Of a DNA stretch of 64,000 nucleotides, positions 49,018-57,869 are shown in pieces. The notes below the pieces were generated by a model. That model did no database searches and had not been told where the DNA came from. It worked only from the letters and a program-made list of their open reading frames with translations. This DNA comes from JAHEKO01 sp965212505 (GTDB lineage: Bacteria > Acidobacteriota > Thermoanaerobaculia > Multivoradales > JAHEKO01): the NCBI GenBank assembly GCA_965212505.1, contig OZ243123.1, positions 4,774,001 to 4,838,000 of the forward strand. The letters are read 5' to 3'. Within the stretch, counting starts at the first letter, position 1. Each line of letters starts with the position of its first letter. Made by a program: the position numbers and the translations under genes.

Positions 49018-50249
49018 CGCAGGGTCGCCCTGGAGTGGTCGTCACCGGGCTCGGCACCATCGCCGCTGTGGGTGGGGGGCGCGAGGCGCTCGCCGAACAG
49101 CTGCTTCGGTCGGAGCCTCGGTGGGCGGAGGTCGTCGGCGCCTCGACCGGCCCGAACGGTGCGAGCCGACAGGCGTCGCTGATCGAGCTGCCGAACTTCC
49201 TGCCGTGGCTCTCTCCCCGGGCTGCTCGACGCATGAGTCGCCCGTCGCGGCTCGCCGTCGTCGCGGCGAAGCTGGCGCTCGAAGACGCCTCACTGGGGTC
49301 CGGCGAGCTGGGCTGCGGCGCCCCGGTCGGGCTCGCGACCTCTTTCGGACCGATGGACTTCTCCGAGCGGATCGTCAAGACGATCTACGAAGACGGCCCA
49401 GAGGCGACCTCGCCGGCACTCTTTACCGAGTCGGTCGCGAACGCACCGTCGGCACAGGTGGCGCTGATGCTCAAAGCGCTCGGGCCGAACATCATGGTGA
49501 CCCAGCGAGAGGCGGGTCCTTTGATCGCGCTTGGAACCGTGGCTCGAGAGATTGCGAGCGGGCGAGCACAAATCGGCATCGCCGGCAGCGTCGACGAGGT
49601 GAACCCGCTTCTGCACTCGGTGCTCGCGAGTTTTGGCGCTCTGGCCGATCCTGAGGCACCGGAGGGCTTCGAGGTGGCTCGTCCGTTCGATCGTTCTCGA
49701 ACCGGCTTTCAGCTGGCGGAGAGCGCCGGTGTGGTCGTTCTCGAGCGCGAAGACCGTGCGATCGAGAGAGGTGCACGCCCGCTCGCGAGGGTGCGACTTT
49801 CGCTCTCGGGCTTCGATGCCGCTGCGCCCGTTGCGGGATGGTCGAGCGATCCCACGGTGCTCTCGCGGCGCCTGAGCGACGGCCTCGAACGGGCCGGTAT
49901 CGACCTCGACAGCATCGACAGAGTTGTGTCGGGTGCCTCCGGCTCGCGGTCGGGCGATCGTTTGGAAGGCGGCGTCCTACGCGCGCTCTGGCCCGGCTCG
50001 GACGTGCCGCCGGTACTCGCACCCAAAGGGGTTGTGGGAGAGTACGGCGGCGGGCATCTGGCGGCGGCAATTCTGGCGGCGCATGGGGAGCCGTTCGGGC
50101 CGACCGGCGGCTTCTCGGAGGTCGACCCGGAGATCGGCATCGAGCCGCACGATGGTCGCGAGCTGCCGCCGCCACGTCGCCTACTCGTCACCTCTCTTGC
50201 GGCTGGTGGCGCGGCCGCGTGGACCGTTCTGGAGGCAGTCGACTCGTGA
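49014..50249 (+). CDS. inactive ketosynthase partner (chain-length-factor-like)
   Basis: A 411-residue FabF-fold protein starting VVVTGLGTIAAVG. The active-site Cys region reads TQREAGPL (about 163-170), so Cys is replaced by Arg165 with Gln164 before it, as in chain-length factors where Gln often marks the site. The later His motifs are also degenerate (SGASGSRSGD, GVVGEYGGGHLAAA). It should pair with the upstream KS and set chain length. GTG start overlaps the KS stop, and its own stop overlaps the reductase start (both GTGA). Confidence 0.8.
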   Translation: MTQGRPGVVVTGLGTIAAVGGGREALAEQLLRSEPRWAEVVGASTGPNGASRQASLIELPNFLPWLSPRAARRMSRPSRLAVVAAKLALEDASLGSGELGCGAPVGLATSFGPMDFSERIVKTIYEDGPEATSPALFTESVANAPSAQVALMLKALGPNIMVTQREAGPLIALGTVAREIASGRAQIGIAGSVDEVNPLLHSVLASFGALADPEAPEGFEVARPFDRSRTGFQLAESAGVVVLEREDRAIERGARPLARVRLSLSGFDAAAPVAGWSSDPTVLSRRLSDGLERAGIDLDSIDRVVSGASGSRSGDRLEGGVLRALWPGSDVPPVLAPKGVVGEYGGGHLAAAILAAHGEPFGPTGGFSEVDPEIGIEPHDGRELPPPRRLLVTSLAAGGAAAWTVLEAVDS

Positions 50250-50983
50250 GCAGAGAAGAGACCAGGAGTGGCGTGGTGCTGGTGACCGGGGGCAGTGGCG
50301 GCATCGGTCGCGCGGTCGTCGAGCGACTGGTCGCCGACGGTTGGCAGGTTGCGTTCACCTTCCGGAGCGGCGAGGAGAGCGCGCGGGAACTCGAGCAGCA
50401 AACCGGCGCGCAGGCGTTTCATCTCGACGCGGCCGATCGGGAGCGGCCGGCCCGCCTCGTGAGCGAAGTGGAAGAGGCGCTAGCGCCACTCGAGGGGCTA
50501 GTCAACGCCGCCGGCGCCCAGAGCGGTCAACTGCTCGCCATGACCAGCGACGCAGCGTGGGACGGCATGCTCGACGTCAACCTCGGCGGGCCGTTCCGCA
50601 TCTGTCGAGCGGTACTTCGGGGCATGGTCAGTCGGCGGCGGGGCTCGATCGTGAACGTGGCCTCGTTGAGCGCACTCCACGGCGTTGCCGGTCTGTCGGC
50701 GTACGCGGCCTCGAAGGCGGGCCTCCTGGCGATGACGCGCTGTCTCGCTCGGGAGGTGGGCAAGCGCGGCATACGGGTGAACGCAGTGGTGCCCGGCTTC
50801 GTCGCCACCGAGATGACCGAGGAGCTGAGCGACCCGGTGGTGGCGAAGCTCCGTGCGGACGAATGCCTGCCGGCGGGAACCAGCGTCGAGGCGGTCGCCG
50901 ACACGGTGGCGTTCCTTCTGTCGGACCGAGCGAGCGCGACCACCGGTCAGGCGTTGATCGTCGATTCGGGAACCTCGGCCTGA
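50246..50983 (+). CDS. 3-ketoacyl-ACP reductase (FabG-like SDR)
   Basis: A 245-residue classical SDR: cofactor motif VLVTGGSGGIGRAV, NAAG, catalytic Ser-Tyr-Lys in VASLSALHGVAGLSAYAASKAG, and the C-terminal GQALIVDSG. Reduces the beta-keto group after each condensation, probably with NADPH. The GTG start overlaps the chain-length-factor stop. A longer frame starting upstream is a shadow. Confidence 0.92.
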   Translation: MSREETRSGVVLVTGGSGGIGRAVVERLVADGWQVAFTFRSGEESARELEQQTGAQAFHLDAADRERPARLVSEVEEALAPLEGLVNAAGAQSGQLLAMTSDAAWDGMLDVNLGGPFRICRAVLRGMVSRRRGSIVNVASLSALHGVAGLSAYAASKAGLLAMTRCLAREVGKRGIRVNAVVPGFVATEMTEELSDPVVAKLRADECLPAGTSVEAVADTVAFLLSDRASATTGQALIVDSGTSA

Positions 50984-51020
50984 GTCGACCCGCGCCTTCG
51001 AGTGCCGAAGACAACCTAGA

Positions 51021-52625
51021 ATGACTCTCGTGACCCCCGATGAGCGCTACGACGTCGTGATCCTCGGTGGCGGGGCCGCCGGCTCAGCCTGCGCGGCGCT
51101 CCTGCGCCGCCGTCATCCGCGGGCGCGGGTACTGGTGGTCGAGCGGCGGCGCGAGTTCGATCACAAGGTCGGAGAGGCGACGGTTGAGGTCTCGGGCTAC
51201 TTCCTGCATCGCGTGCTCGGTCTCTACGACCATCTGTCGCGCGCTCATCTTCCGAAGCACGGCCTGCGCTTCTGGTTCCGCGATCGCGCCGATCGTGAGC
51301 TGCACGAGCTCTCGGAGATCGGCCCTCGGTACGTGCCTCGGATCCCCAGCTTCCAGCTCGACCGGTCCCAGCTGGACGAGCACCTCCTCACCGCCGCGGA
51401 AGAGGCCGGCTGCGACGTCCTCCGCCCGGCCAAGGTGATGTCGGTGGATCTCGACTGGCCCGAGAGCCGGGTGACGTTGGATGCCGACGGCGAGCGACAC
51501 ACCGTCACGACGCGCTGGGTTCTGGACGCCTCCGGTCGGCGGTGTTTCCTCGCACGCCAGCTGGGCCTCCATCGCCGAACCGAGGACCACCCGACGGCGG
51601 CCGTCTGGGCGCGCTGGAAGGGGGCGGAGGACCTGGACGGGCCGACCCTCTCGGGCATGCTCGCCGATCGCACCGATGCCGGGGACGAGCTGCGCGACAT
51701 CGGTGCGTCGCGGCGGCTGGCGACCAACCACTTCTGCGACTACGGTTGGTGGTGCTGGGTGATCCCTCTGGCGGGCGGTGAGACGTCGGTCGGGCTGGTC
51801 TACAACCGCGAGCTCTTCGAGCTCGACGGCTCGGGCAGCACCCGTGAGCGCTATCGCAGCTTTGTCTCTCGGCAGCCCGGCCTGCGCGAGATTTTGAACA
51901 ACGCCGAAATGCTCGACGGCGACTGTCGGGCATCGTCGAGTCTCGCTTACAGTTCCGAGCGATACGCAGGCCGTGGCTGGGCGCTGGTGGGCGACGCCGC
52001 CGCCTTCATCGATCCGCTCTACAGCCCCGGACTCGACTACGTCGGCATGTCGAGCTGGGCGACGACGGCGCTGATCGCCGACGAACTCGCCGGCGAGGTC
52101 GAAGGCGAGGCGCTGTCGGAGCGCCTCGGCAAACACAACGAGCTCTTCGAGAACTCGTACACCCGATGGTTCGAAGCCCTCTACAAGGGTAAGTACGAGA
52201 TCCTCGGGGACGCGGAGCTGACCTCGGCCGCGTTCCTCTTCGACACCGCAATGTACTACCTGGGCGTGGTGTCGCCGGTCTACGAGGACGACGAGAATCT
52301 CGCCCACCCGGTCTTTGGTCTCTCCAAGAGTTCCTCGCTCTGGGCTCACCGGGTGATGTCCGCGTTCAACCGACGCCTGAATCGCCTGGCGCGCTTCCGT
52401 CGCCGGACCGGCGCCTACGGTCGGCGCAACGCGGGTTGGCACGTGGCGGCCAAGTCTCCGGGGCTCGCACGCGAGGCGCTGCCGATGTTGTTCCAAGGCT
52501 TGCGGATGTGGTGGCGAGTCGAGCGGCAGTACCTTTTCTACCGGCTCTTCCACCGGCGGTTGGACCTCTCCGCCCCGGTACCCTCCGATCGCAACGACGG
52601 CTCGCCGCGGCTCGCTCAGTCCTGA
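51021..52625 (+). CDS. FAD-dependent oxidoreductase, halogenase-like (second in cluster)
   Basis: A 534-residue flavoprotein: VVILGGGAAGSACAALLRR, VGEATVEVSGYF (compare the GEST/GEAT strand of halogenases), WWCWVIPL (WxWxIP form, about 249-254), and GWALVGDAAAFIDPLYSPGLD. The C-terminal ~200 residues are helical and longer than in the first flavoprotein. Possible halogenation, hydroxylation or desaturation of the polyene or its aryl head. Start: ATG 51021 lies inside TAGAATG; if TAGAAT (51017-51022) is the -10, the in-frame GTG at 51030 would be the real leaderless start. The end overlaps the convergent methyltransferase by 10 bases. Confidence 0.8.
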   Translation: MTLVTPDERYDVVILGGGAAGSACAALLRRRHPRARVLVVERRREFDHKVGEATVEVSGYFLHRVLGLYDHLSRAHLPKHGLRFWFRDRADRELHELSEIGPRYVPRIPSFQLDRSQLDEHLLTAAEEAGCDVLRPAKVMSVDLDWPESRVTLDADGERHTVTTRWVLDASGRRCFLARQLGLHRRTEDHPTAAVWARWKGAEDLDGPTLSGMLADRTDAGDELRDIGASRRLATNHFCDYGWWCWVIPLAGGETSVGLVYNRELFELDGSGSTRERYRSFVSRQPGLREILNNAEMLDGDCRASSSLAYSSERYAGRGWALVGDAAAFIDPLYSPGLDYVGMSSWATTALIADELAGEVEGEALSERLGKHNELFENSYTRWFEALYKGKYEILGDAELTSAAFLFDTAMYYLGVVSPVYEDDENLAHPVFGLSKSSSLWAHRVMSAFNRRLNRLARFRRRTGAYGRRNAGWHVAAKSPGLAREALPMLFQGLRMWWRVERQYLFYRLFHRRLDLSAPVPSDRNDGSPRLAQS

Positions 52626-53794
52626 TCGGTGAGGCGGGGGCGCCTGGCCTCGACCAGCACGTTCGCGAACGGCGTTCCGCTCGCCATCGGGCGACTCTCG
52701 ACCTCGAGGCCCTGACGCGAGAGGAGCTCGCGCCAGTTGTCCTCGGAGCGATAGTGGAAGGGCCGGGCCCACTCCCGTCGCGCCCACGAGCTGAGGCGCT
52801 CCTGAACGCGCGTCAGCCAGAAGCGTAGTCCGCCGCCGGCGTCCGCCTCGCGGAGGAGCAGGAGGCCGCCCGGTGCGAGTCTCTCTGCGATTTGAGCGAT
52901 CAGCCGCTCCTGGGCATCGGCGTCCAGGTAGTGGAGGACGTCCAGGAGGGCTACGACGTCGCACGACGGAACGGTGGCGGTGGCGAGGTCGCACTCGACG
53001 ATCGTCGCCCCCTCAGCGAGTGCGGCACGTGCGACCGCGGCCGCCTTCGGGTCGACTTCGATGCCGGTCAGCTGGAGCCGCTGCGGCGCGGGTGGCCAGC
53101 CGTCTGGCCAGTGGCCTTCCGCGGCGAGTTCTTCCGATGCGCGGACGGCGGCGAGCAGAAGTCCGCGGCCGCATCCGAGATCGAGAAGGCGACCGGTCGA
53201 GGGCCAACGGATCGATCGAAGCAGTCCGAGATAGACCGGGTCGTAGCGCACCTTGGCCCGGACCGCCTCCCAGATTCGGAGGCCCTGATCCATGTAGCGT
53301 CGCGCGGTTCGGTTCACCAGCCGGGAGCGGAACGGAGAGCGCTTCCAGCGGCGGCCGACCCAGAGCGAGAACGCCGTCAGCAGGCCTCCGAGAGCCAGGC
53401 CGACCACGCCGCTCCCGACGAAGAGATCACGACCGAGCCCCAGGGCTCCGAGGTCGCGAAGCTCGCCGGGGTCGAGACCCAGCCAGCTGCCGCGCATGAG
53501 ACGGTGTCCGACGGTCGCCTCGAGGTAGATGAGAAACGGTGCGGTCCAGGGGTTGTTGACGTGGGCGGCGAGATAGGAGATTGCGGCGCTCAGACGGAAG
53601 AGCTTGGCTGCGCCGAGGCAGAGGACAAGGTGCAGTCCGTAGAGCGGTTGGCACCCGATGAACGTGCCCGCGCCGACGGAGAAGGCGACGCGCACCGGCG
53701 TCTGCTCTCGCTGACGCAGCCGGTAGTACATCTCGACAAACGCGCCGCCGAGCGAACGGCGCTTCGGTCGAGGGCCGGGAGGTGTGTCACTCAT
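52616..53794 (-). CDS. DUF2062 domain fused to SAM-dependent methyltransferase
   Basis: A 392-residue protein. Residues about 1-160 are DUF2062 (MYYRLRQREQTPVRVAFSVG, GTFIGCQPLYGLHLVL, AAHVNNPWTAPFLIYLE) with three membrane helices; about 200-390 are a class I methyltransferase (LLDLGCGRGLLLA, LTGIEVDPKAA, VVALLDVLHYLD). DUF2062 is more often found next to or fused with GT2 glycosyltransferases. Membrane-bound methylation of the aryl head or lipid is a reasonable guess. No ribosome site is obvious; it diverges from the small exported protein at 53894. Confidence 0.8.
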   Translation of the reverse strand: MSDTPPGPRPKRRSLGGAFVEMYYRLRQREQTPVRVAFSVGAGTFIGCQPLYGLHLVLCLGAAKLFRLSAAISYLAAHVNNPWTAPFLIYLEATVGHRLMRGSWLGLDPGELRDLGALGLGRDLFVGSGVVGLALGGLLTAFSLWVGRRWKRSPFRSRLVNRTARRYMDQGLRIWEAVRAKVRYDPVYLGLLRSIRWPSTGRLLDLGCGRGLLLAAVRASEELAAEGHWPDGWPPAPQRLQLTGIEVDPKAAAVARAALAEGATIVECDLATATVPSCDVVALLDVLHYLDADAQERLIAQIAERLAPGGLLLLREADAGGGLRFWLTRVQERLSSWARREWARPFHYRSEDNWRELLSRQGLEVESRPMASGTPFANVLVEARRPRLTDQD

Positions 53795-53893
53795 CTTGGA
53801 GCGAGGAAGGTCCGTTCGCCGGACCCGCTAAGATAGAGGCAGACCCCGCTTCCTGAAACCAGCTGAGTCGGCGCATCTTTCGAGGAGATTATC

Positions 53894-54490
53894 GTGGCGC
53901 GAACGAGTCTGATCCTGATTCTTGTCGTAGCGCTCTTGGCTCTCGCCCCGCCGGCGACCGCCAAGAAGAACAACCCCAACATCGATCTCGAGTTTCTGCC
54001 GCAGCAGTCGATCGGAGCGGCGGTCGCAAACCTCTCTGGCGGCATGCTCGACCGCTCGGTCTCCATCGAGGTCGTCGACGATCGTCGACAGGACGACGCT
54101 TCCGTCATCGGTACACGTACCGACGACGACGACCGTCGCCACAACCTCAAGGCGACGAGCGACGTCGTCAGCTTCGTCCAGGAGACCTTGCAGCAGGTCG
54201 CGGGCGACTGGGGCCTCCGCGTCGATTCCGACTCCCGCCTCAAGCTGCGCGTGCGGCTACTCGAGATCAAAGTCCTCGAGACGAACCAGCCGGTGGGTGC
54301 GACCTACAACGCCACTGCCCGGGTGGCCTACAGCCTCGAGGACGTGTCGGCGACCGCCTTCGGCGACGCGACGCGCTACGGCAAGAAGTTCAGCAACGAC
54401 AACTGCAATGAGGTGCTGAGCGACGCGCTGCTCGAAGCGTTTGCCGAGATGGTCAATAGCGACGACCTGCAGCGAGCGTGGGGCAAGTAG
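53894..54490 (+). CDS. exported YajG-like protein
   Basis: A 198-residue exported protein starting at a GTG with AGGAG upstream; signal peptide about 1-23 ending ATA/KKN. The body (IGAAVANLSGGMLDRSVSIEVVDDRR, VASFVQETLQ-like helix SDVVSFVQETLQQVAGDWGL, LKLRVRLLEIKVLETN, YNATARVAYSLED) has the layout of the YajG lipoprotein family, but there is no lipobox Cys. A periplasmic or outer-membrane-associated role in pigment/lipid handling is possible. Stop lies 10 bases from the convergent thioredoxin-like lipoprotein. Confidence 0.6.
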   Translation: MARTSLILILVVALLALAPPATAKKNNPNIDLEFLPQQSIGAAVANLSGGMLDRSVSIEVVDDRRQDDASVIGTRTDDDDRRHNLKATSDVVSFVQETLQQVAGDWGLRVDSDSRLKLRVRLLEIKVLETNQPVGATYNATARVAYSLEDVSATAFGDATRYGKKFSNDNCNEVLSDALLEAFAEMVNSDDLQRAWGK

Positions 54491-54500
54491 CTCCCGACGG

Positions 54501-55160
54501 TCAGTTGTCGAGAGTGAGTTCGCTCGACGGCTCGCCCGAGGTCGGTGCGAGCAGGTGGTCGAGGGTTCGTCGAATCTCCTTGGGGTCGATCCAGACCTGA
54601 CGCGAGGCGATGCGCCCCTCGACGTCGATCACGAACCCAGGAGACGAGGCGCCGCCGTAGGCGGTCCAGACTCCGTCGTCGACCCGGTCGACGAGCATCG
54701 TCTGCGCAAGTCCGAGCCGGTCGCGCGAGAAGGCGGCCTGTGCGAGCCGTTCCCGGTCGTCGCCGGGCTGAGTCACGCGGACTCCGGTCACTCGATTGAT
54801 CATCGTGAGCCACTCTTCGTCGTCGTAGGGGCTCTTCGAGCCGGCCGGATGAGCTTCGAGCGTGTAGACCACGACGAAGTGGGCGCGGTCGCCGTACTCG
54901 TCGATGAGCTCGCCCATCGAGTGACGTCGGTACCGATAGACCGGACACGAGTGACTACCGAACTGCACGACCAGCGGGCGCTCGCCGATGAGGTCGCTCA
55001 GACGCACCACCTCGCCGTCGACGCTCGGTAGCTCGAACTCCGGTGCGGGTGCCCCGACAGCGGGCGCCTGGTCGGCGAAGTGTGCGAGGCGGGGCCCCGG
55101 GTTCCGCGGAAAGCAGCCGCCGAGGGCGAGGGTCAGGCAGACGAGGGCGAGAGATCTCAT
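54501..55160 (-). CDS. deiodinase-like thioredoxin-fold lipoprotein
   Basis: A 219-residue lipoprotein (lipobox LALGGC, Cys16). The thioredoxin-like core has VVQFGSHSCPVYRYRR, then FVVVYTLEAHPAGSK, which is the iodothyronine-deiodinase (T4_deiodinase) pattern. In vertebrate deiodinases the active residue is Sec; here Cys72 stands at that place. Bacterial relatives are mostly uncharacterised redox proteins. It is last in the leftward unit AMP-ligase, deacetylase, dehydratase, then this gene after 40 bases. Dehalogenation is an idea only, raised by the halogenase-like neighbours. Confidence 0.75.
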   Translation of the reverse strand: MRSLALVCLTLALGGCFPRNPGPRLAHFADQAPAVGAPAPEFELPSVDGEVVRLSDLIGERPLVVQFGSHSCPVYRYRRHSMGELIDEYGDRAHFVVVYTLEAHPAGSKSPYDDEEWLTMINRVTGVRVTQPGDDRERLAQAAFSRDRLGLAQTMLVDRVDDGVWTAYGGASSPGFVIDVEGRIASRQVWIDPKEIRRTLDHLLAPTSGEPSSELTLDN

Positions 55161-55200
55161 CTCGCTAGAGAGGTACGTCGAGCATGCCGTCCTCGGTTTC

Positions 55201-55599
55201 TCAGTCGGCGGCGTAGGTGCCGATCGTCGCCGAGAGGTAGCCGTCGATCTCGACCTCGAAGGTGGCGAGCGGATGGACCCCGCCGGCGCGGCGGGCGCGG
55301 ACCGTGAGCGCTCGGTCGACCGGCAGGACACCTGTTTCGAAGCGGGCGTTTCGCACCGACACGAGGTAGCCCATGCGCGGACCGATGTCGTCGCTGCCCC
55401 GATCGAGCGCGGCCAGCACGGCCGCCGTCTGAGCGCCCATCTCGATGCCGAGAAGGGGAGAGGCCAACCCTTCGACGCCCAGCTCCGCCGGAATGCGAGC
55501 TCGACAGACGAAAGCCCCGTCGACCTCACCGACGATCTCTTCCACGAAACGGATGGGTGGACCGTGAGGCAGCAGTTGATCGATGGGTGGGTGTGTCAC
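55201..55599 (-). CDS. 3-hydroxyacyl-ACP dehydratase (ApeP/ApeI-like hotdog)
   Basis: A 132-residue hotdog protein beginning THPPIDQLLPHGPPIRFVEEI; His12 in LLPHGPPI is the expected catalytic His of FabZ/FabA-like dehydratases. GAQTAAVLAALDR and RMGYLVSVRNARF follow. It dehydrates the 3-hydroxyacyl chain to give each double bond of the polyene. The GTG start overlaps the deacetylase stop (GTGA). An upstream-extended frame is a shadow. Confidence 0.82.
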   Translation of the reverse strand: MTHPPIDQLLPHGPPIRFVEEIVGEVDGAFVCRARIPAELGVEGLASPLLGIEMGAQTAAVLAALDRGSDDIGPRMGYLVSVRNARFETGVLPVDRALTVRARRAGGVHPLATFEVEIDGYLSATIGTYAAD

Positions 55600-56408
55600 T
55601 CGGGACTCCTGGGAGCCGGCAGGGGCGCCGTCGTCAGCCCGGCGTGCGCGATGGCGGCGAGTATGCGCCGCAGGACGTCGACTACGGTGGCGGTTCGGTC
55701 CTGATCGGAGGCCATCGATCCGTCGTGCTGGAGGAGGATGTCGCCCTCCTGGAGACCCTGCAGCAGTCGGTGTGCAATGCGATCGGCGTTCGGGTCGACG
55801 GCGTCGAAGCCGCGGCGTGTCCATGCGGCGAGGTGCAGTCCGCGGCGAGCCAACACCGGCTCGAGCCAAGGGCCGCGCATGCCGGCCGGCGCACGAAAGT
55901 AGCGTGGCCGCCGCCCGGTCAGTTCGGTCAACGTCTCCTGGGCGCGGTCGAGCTCACGGCCCAGCGCCCGCGGACCGAGGAAGGCGAAGGCGTTCGAGTG
56001 ATGGTGCGAGTGGTTCTCGACCCGATGCCCCTCCTCGACAATGCGGGCGATGAGATCGGGATGACGCTCTGCCCGCCGGCCGACGCAGAAGAAGGTGGCG
56101 CGCGCGTTTTTCTCGGCCAGCAGATCGAGAACACGGGGGGTTGTTCTCGGATCGGGACCGTCATCGAACGTGAGGGCCACGCCACGTTCTCGCGGGGGGA
56201 GTCGTACGAGGTTCGGACCGAGCAGGGTCGATCGCGGCCACATGCCTGCGCTGGCCATCGCCACGTGGCTCGCGAGGACCGCGCCGGCCGCGAGGCCCCA
56301 GGTCTGGGGCACGACCAGCGCGCCGCCGATCGCCGCCAGGTTGATTGCGACGTTTGAGCCGAGAAAGAGCGTCGGCCGCCAGCGCCGCCGGCTGGTTTCG
56401 GTCGTCAC
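55596..56408 (-). CDS. polysaccharide deacetylase (NodB-type), membrane-anchored
   Basis: A 270-residue carbohydrate-esterase-4 protein. Two N-terminal hydrophobic segments (about 12-32 and 36-55) anchor it. NodB motifs: VALTFDDGPDPRTTPRVLD, VENHSHHHSNAF (metal His), RYFRAPAGMRGPW, and GDILLQHDG. It removes an acyl group from an amino sugar or a similar lipid head group; NodB domains do occur in some aryl-polyene-type clusters. The GTG start overlaps the ligase stop, and its own stop overlaps the dehydratase start. Confidence 0.88.
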   Translation of the reverse strand: MTTETSRRRWRPTLFLGSNVAINLAAIGGALVVPQTWGLAAGAVLASHVAMASAGMWPRSTLLGPNLVRLPPRERGVALTFDDGPDPRTTPRVLDLLAEKNARATFFCVGRRAERHPDLIARIVEEGHRVENHSHHHSNAFAFLGPRALGRELDRAQETLTELTGRRPRYFRAPAGMRGPWLEPVLARRGLHLAAWTRRGFDAVDPNADRIAHRLLQGLQEGDILLQHDGSMASDQDRTATVVDVLRRILAAIAHAGLTTAPLPAPRSPE

Positions 56409-57832
56409 CGAGTTGCGCTCGATTCGGAGAGCCGGCGAAGCGCGACGCGATCGAGCTTGCCGCGCGCCGTGCGCGGAAGTCGATCGACGAGAACCAGGCT
56501 CCGTGGCACCTTGTGGTCGGCGAGGTGGTCGCGGCACCAGCGGCGGAGTGTGGCCTCGTCGAGCTCGGGGTCGCAAGCGACAACTGCGCGGAGAATCTCG
56601 CCTCCGCCGGTGCCGGTCGCGCCCAGGACTGCGGCGTCGTGTACCCCCTCCAGTTGGTCCAGGACCGCCTCGACCTCGCGCGGGTTCACCTTGCGGCCCC
56701 GAACGTTCACCAGATCGTCGCTGCGACCGACGAGGGCGAGGTTGTCGCCCTCCCAACGAGCCAGGTCGTGCGAACGGAAGCGTCCGTCGGCGAGCCGGGA
56801 GCTGGTGTCGGGGTAGTAGGAGCGCGCCACGGCAGACGACTCGACGCGAACGGAGCCGGAGTTGTCGTCTGCCCCGTTCTCGAGCACGATCCGAACTCCG
56901 TCGACCGGGCTGCCGACCTGACCGGCCTCGGCCGCCGTGCCGTCGCGGTCGTAGCAGATGCCGCCGCACTCGCTGGAGCCATAGAAGACGTGAACCGGCT
57001 GACCGAAGCGCTCACGGAAGCGCGCGGCAGTCGAGGGCGGCAGGGCGGCCCCGGCCGAGATGATGCGCCGCAGCGAGGGCGGCAACGGAGGTGGCGAGCT
57101 CAGCCGAACGAGGGCGCTGAGGCTGGCCGGCTCGGTGGGCAGGAAGGTGACGCTCTGCTCCACGGCGGCCATCATCGGCCCCATCGGCGTGCGCGTGTCG
57201 GGAACCACGATCGTCGAGCCGCGAACCAACGCCGGCATCGCAATGCTGGAGAGACCGTAGGAATGGGAGAGCGGCACCGCGGCCAGAATGCGCTCGTCGT
57301 CACGGAGCTCCATCGTGCGAGCCAACGCCGCCTCGTCGGCGACCAGCGCCTCGGCCGGTGTCAGAATGCCGCGAGGTCGGCCGGTCGAGCCGGAGGTGAG
57401 CTTGATGACGGCAATCTCCGAGTCGACCTTCGCCGGCTCGGAGTGTTGCACCTCGGCGTACTCGAACGTCAGATCCTCGGTTCGCTCGGGCCAGCCCGAC
57501 GGCGTCGTCAGCCGTCCACGAGCTCGCATCTCCGCCGTGATGGACTCACCCTCTGGAGGACGCGTCGAGCTGTCGAGCAGGAGCGCGACACAACCGATTC
57601 GCCGTAGTGCCAGGAAGGTTGCGAGGAAGCCGATCGGCGAGGAGGCCGAGAGGGCGATGACGTCGCCCGGCTGGAGGCCCGCGTCGAGACCTCGCTGAGT
57701 GGCCGAGCGGGCCAGTCCGTCGAGCTCGCTGGCCGTCAGGCTGCGGTCGCCGGCGACCACGAGGGGCGTTTGCGGCCGGTCGTTCGCGACCTTCGAGAAC
57801 GCGGCCAGTATCGGGTCTGAAGGCGGCTTCAA
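56405..57832 (-). CDS. AMP-dependent acyl/aryl-ACP ligase
   Basis: A 475-residue adenylating enzyme: P-loop IKLTSGSTGRPRGILTP, VFYGSSECGGICYD, GRFRSHDLARW, and the C-terminal catalytic Lys in PRTARGKLDRVAL. In aryl polyene clusters this enzyme activates the aryl starter acid and loads it on ACP. No ammonia-lyase or chorismatase gene that would make such a starter lies in the window. The start is TTG 57832 with only a weak ribosome site. It heads the leftward unit and diverges from the ACP gene. Confidence 0.88.
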   Translation of the reverse strand: MKPPSDPILAAFSKVANDRPQTPLVVAGDRSLTASELDGLARSATQRGLDAGLQPGDVIALSASSPIGFLATFLALRRIGCVALLLDSSTRPPEGESITAEMRARGRLTTPSGWPERTEDLTFEYAEVQHSEPAKVDSEIAVIKLTSGSTGRPRGILTPAEALVADEAALARTMELRDDERILAAVPLSHSYGLSSIAMPALVRGSTIVVPDTRTPMGPMMAAVEQSVTFLPTEPASLSALVRLSSPPPLPPSLRRIISAGAALPPSTAARFRERFGQPVHVFYGSSECGGICYDRDGTAAEAGQVGSPVDGVRIVLENGADDNSGSVRVESSAVARSYYPDTSSRLADGRFRSHDLARWEGDNLALVGRSDDLVNVRGRKVNPREVEAVLDQLEGVHDAAVLGATGTGGGEILRAVVACDPELDEATLRRWCRDHLADHKVPRSLVLVDRLPRTARGKLDRVALRRLSESSATR

Positions 57833-57869
57833 GGGTAGCTTCCGGGCGCGCTTCCATCGCGGCCGAGTG

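Noticed and set aside
51084..52994. 636-codon minus-strand ORF opposite the second flavoprotein
   Set aside because: Arg/Pro-rich chance frame; the plus strand carries FAD and WxWxIP motifs.
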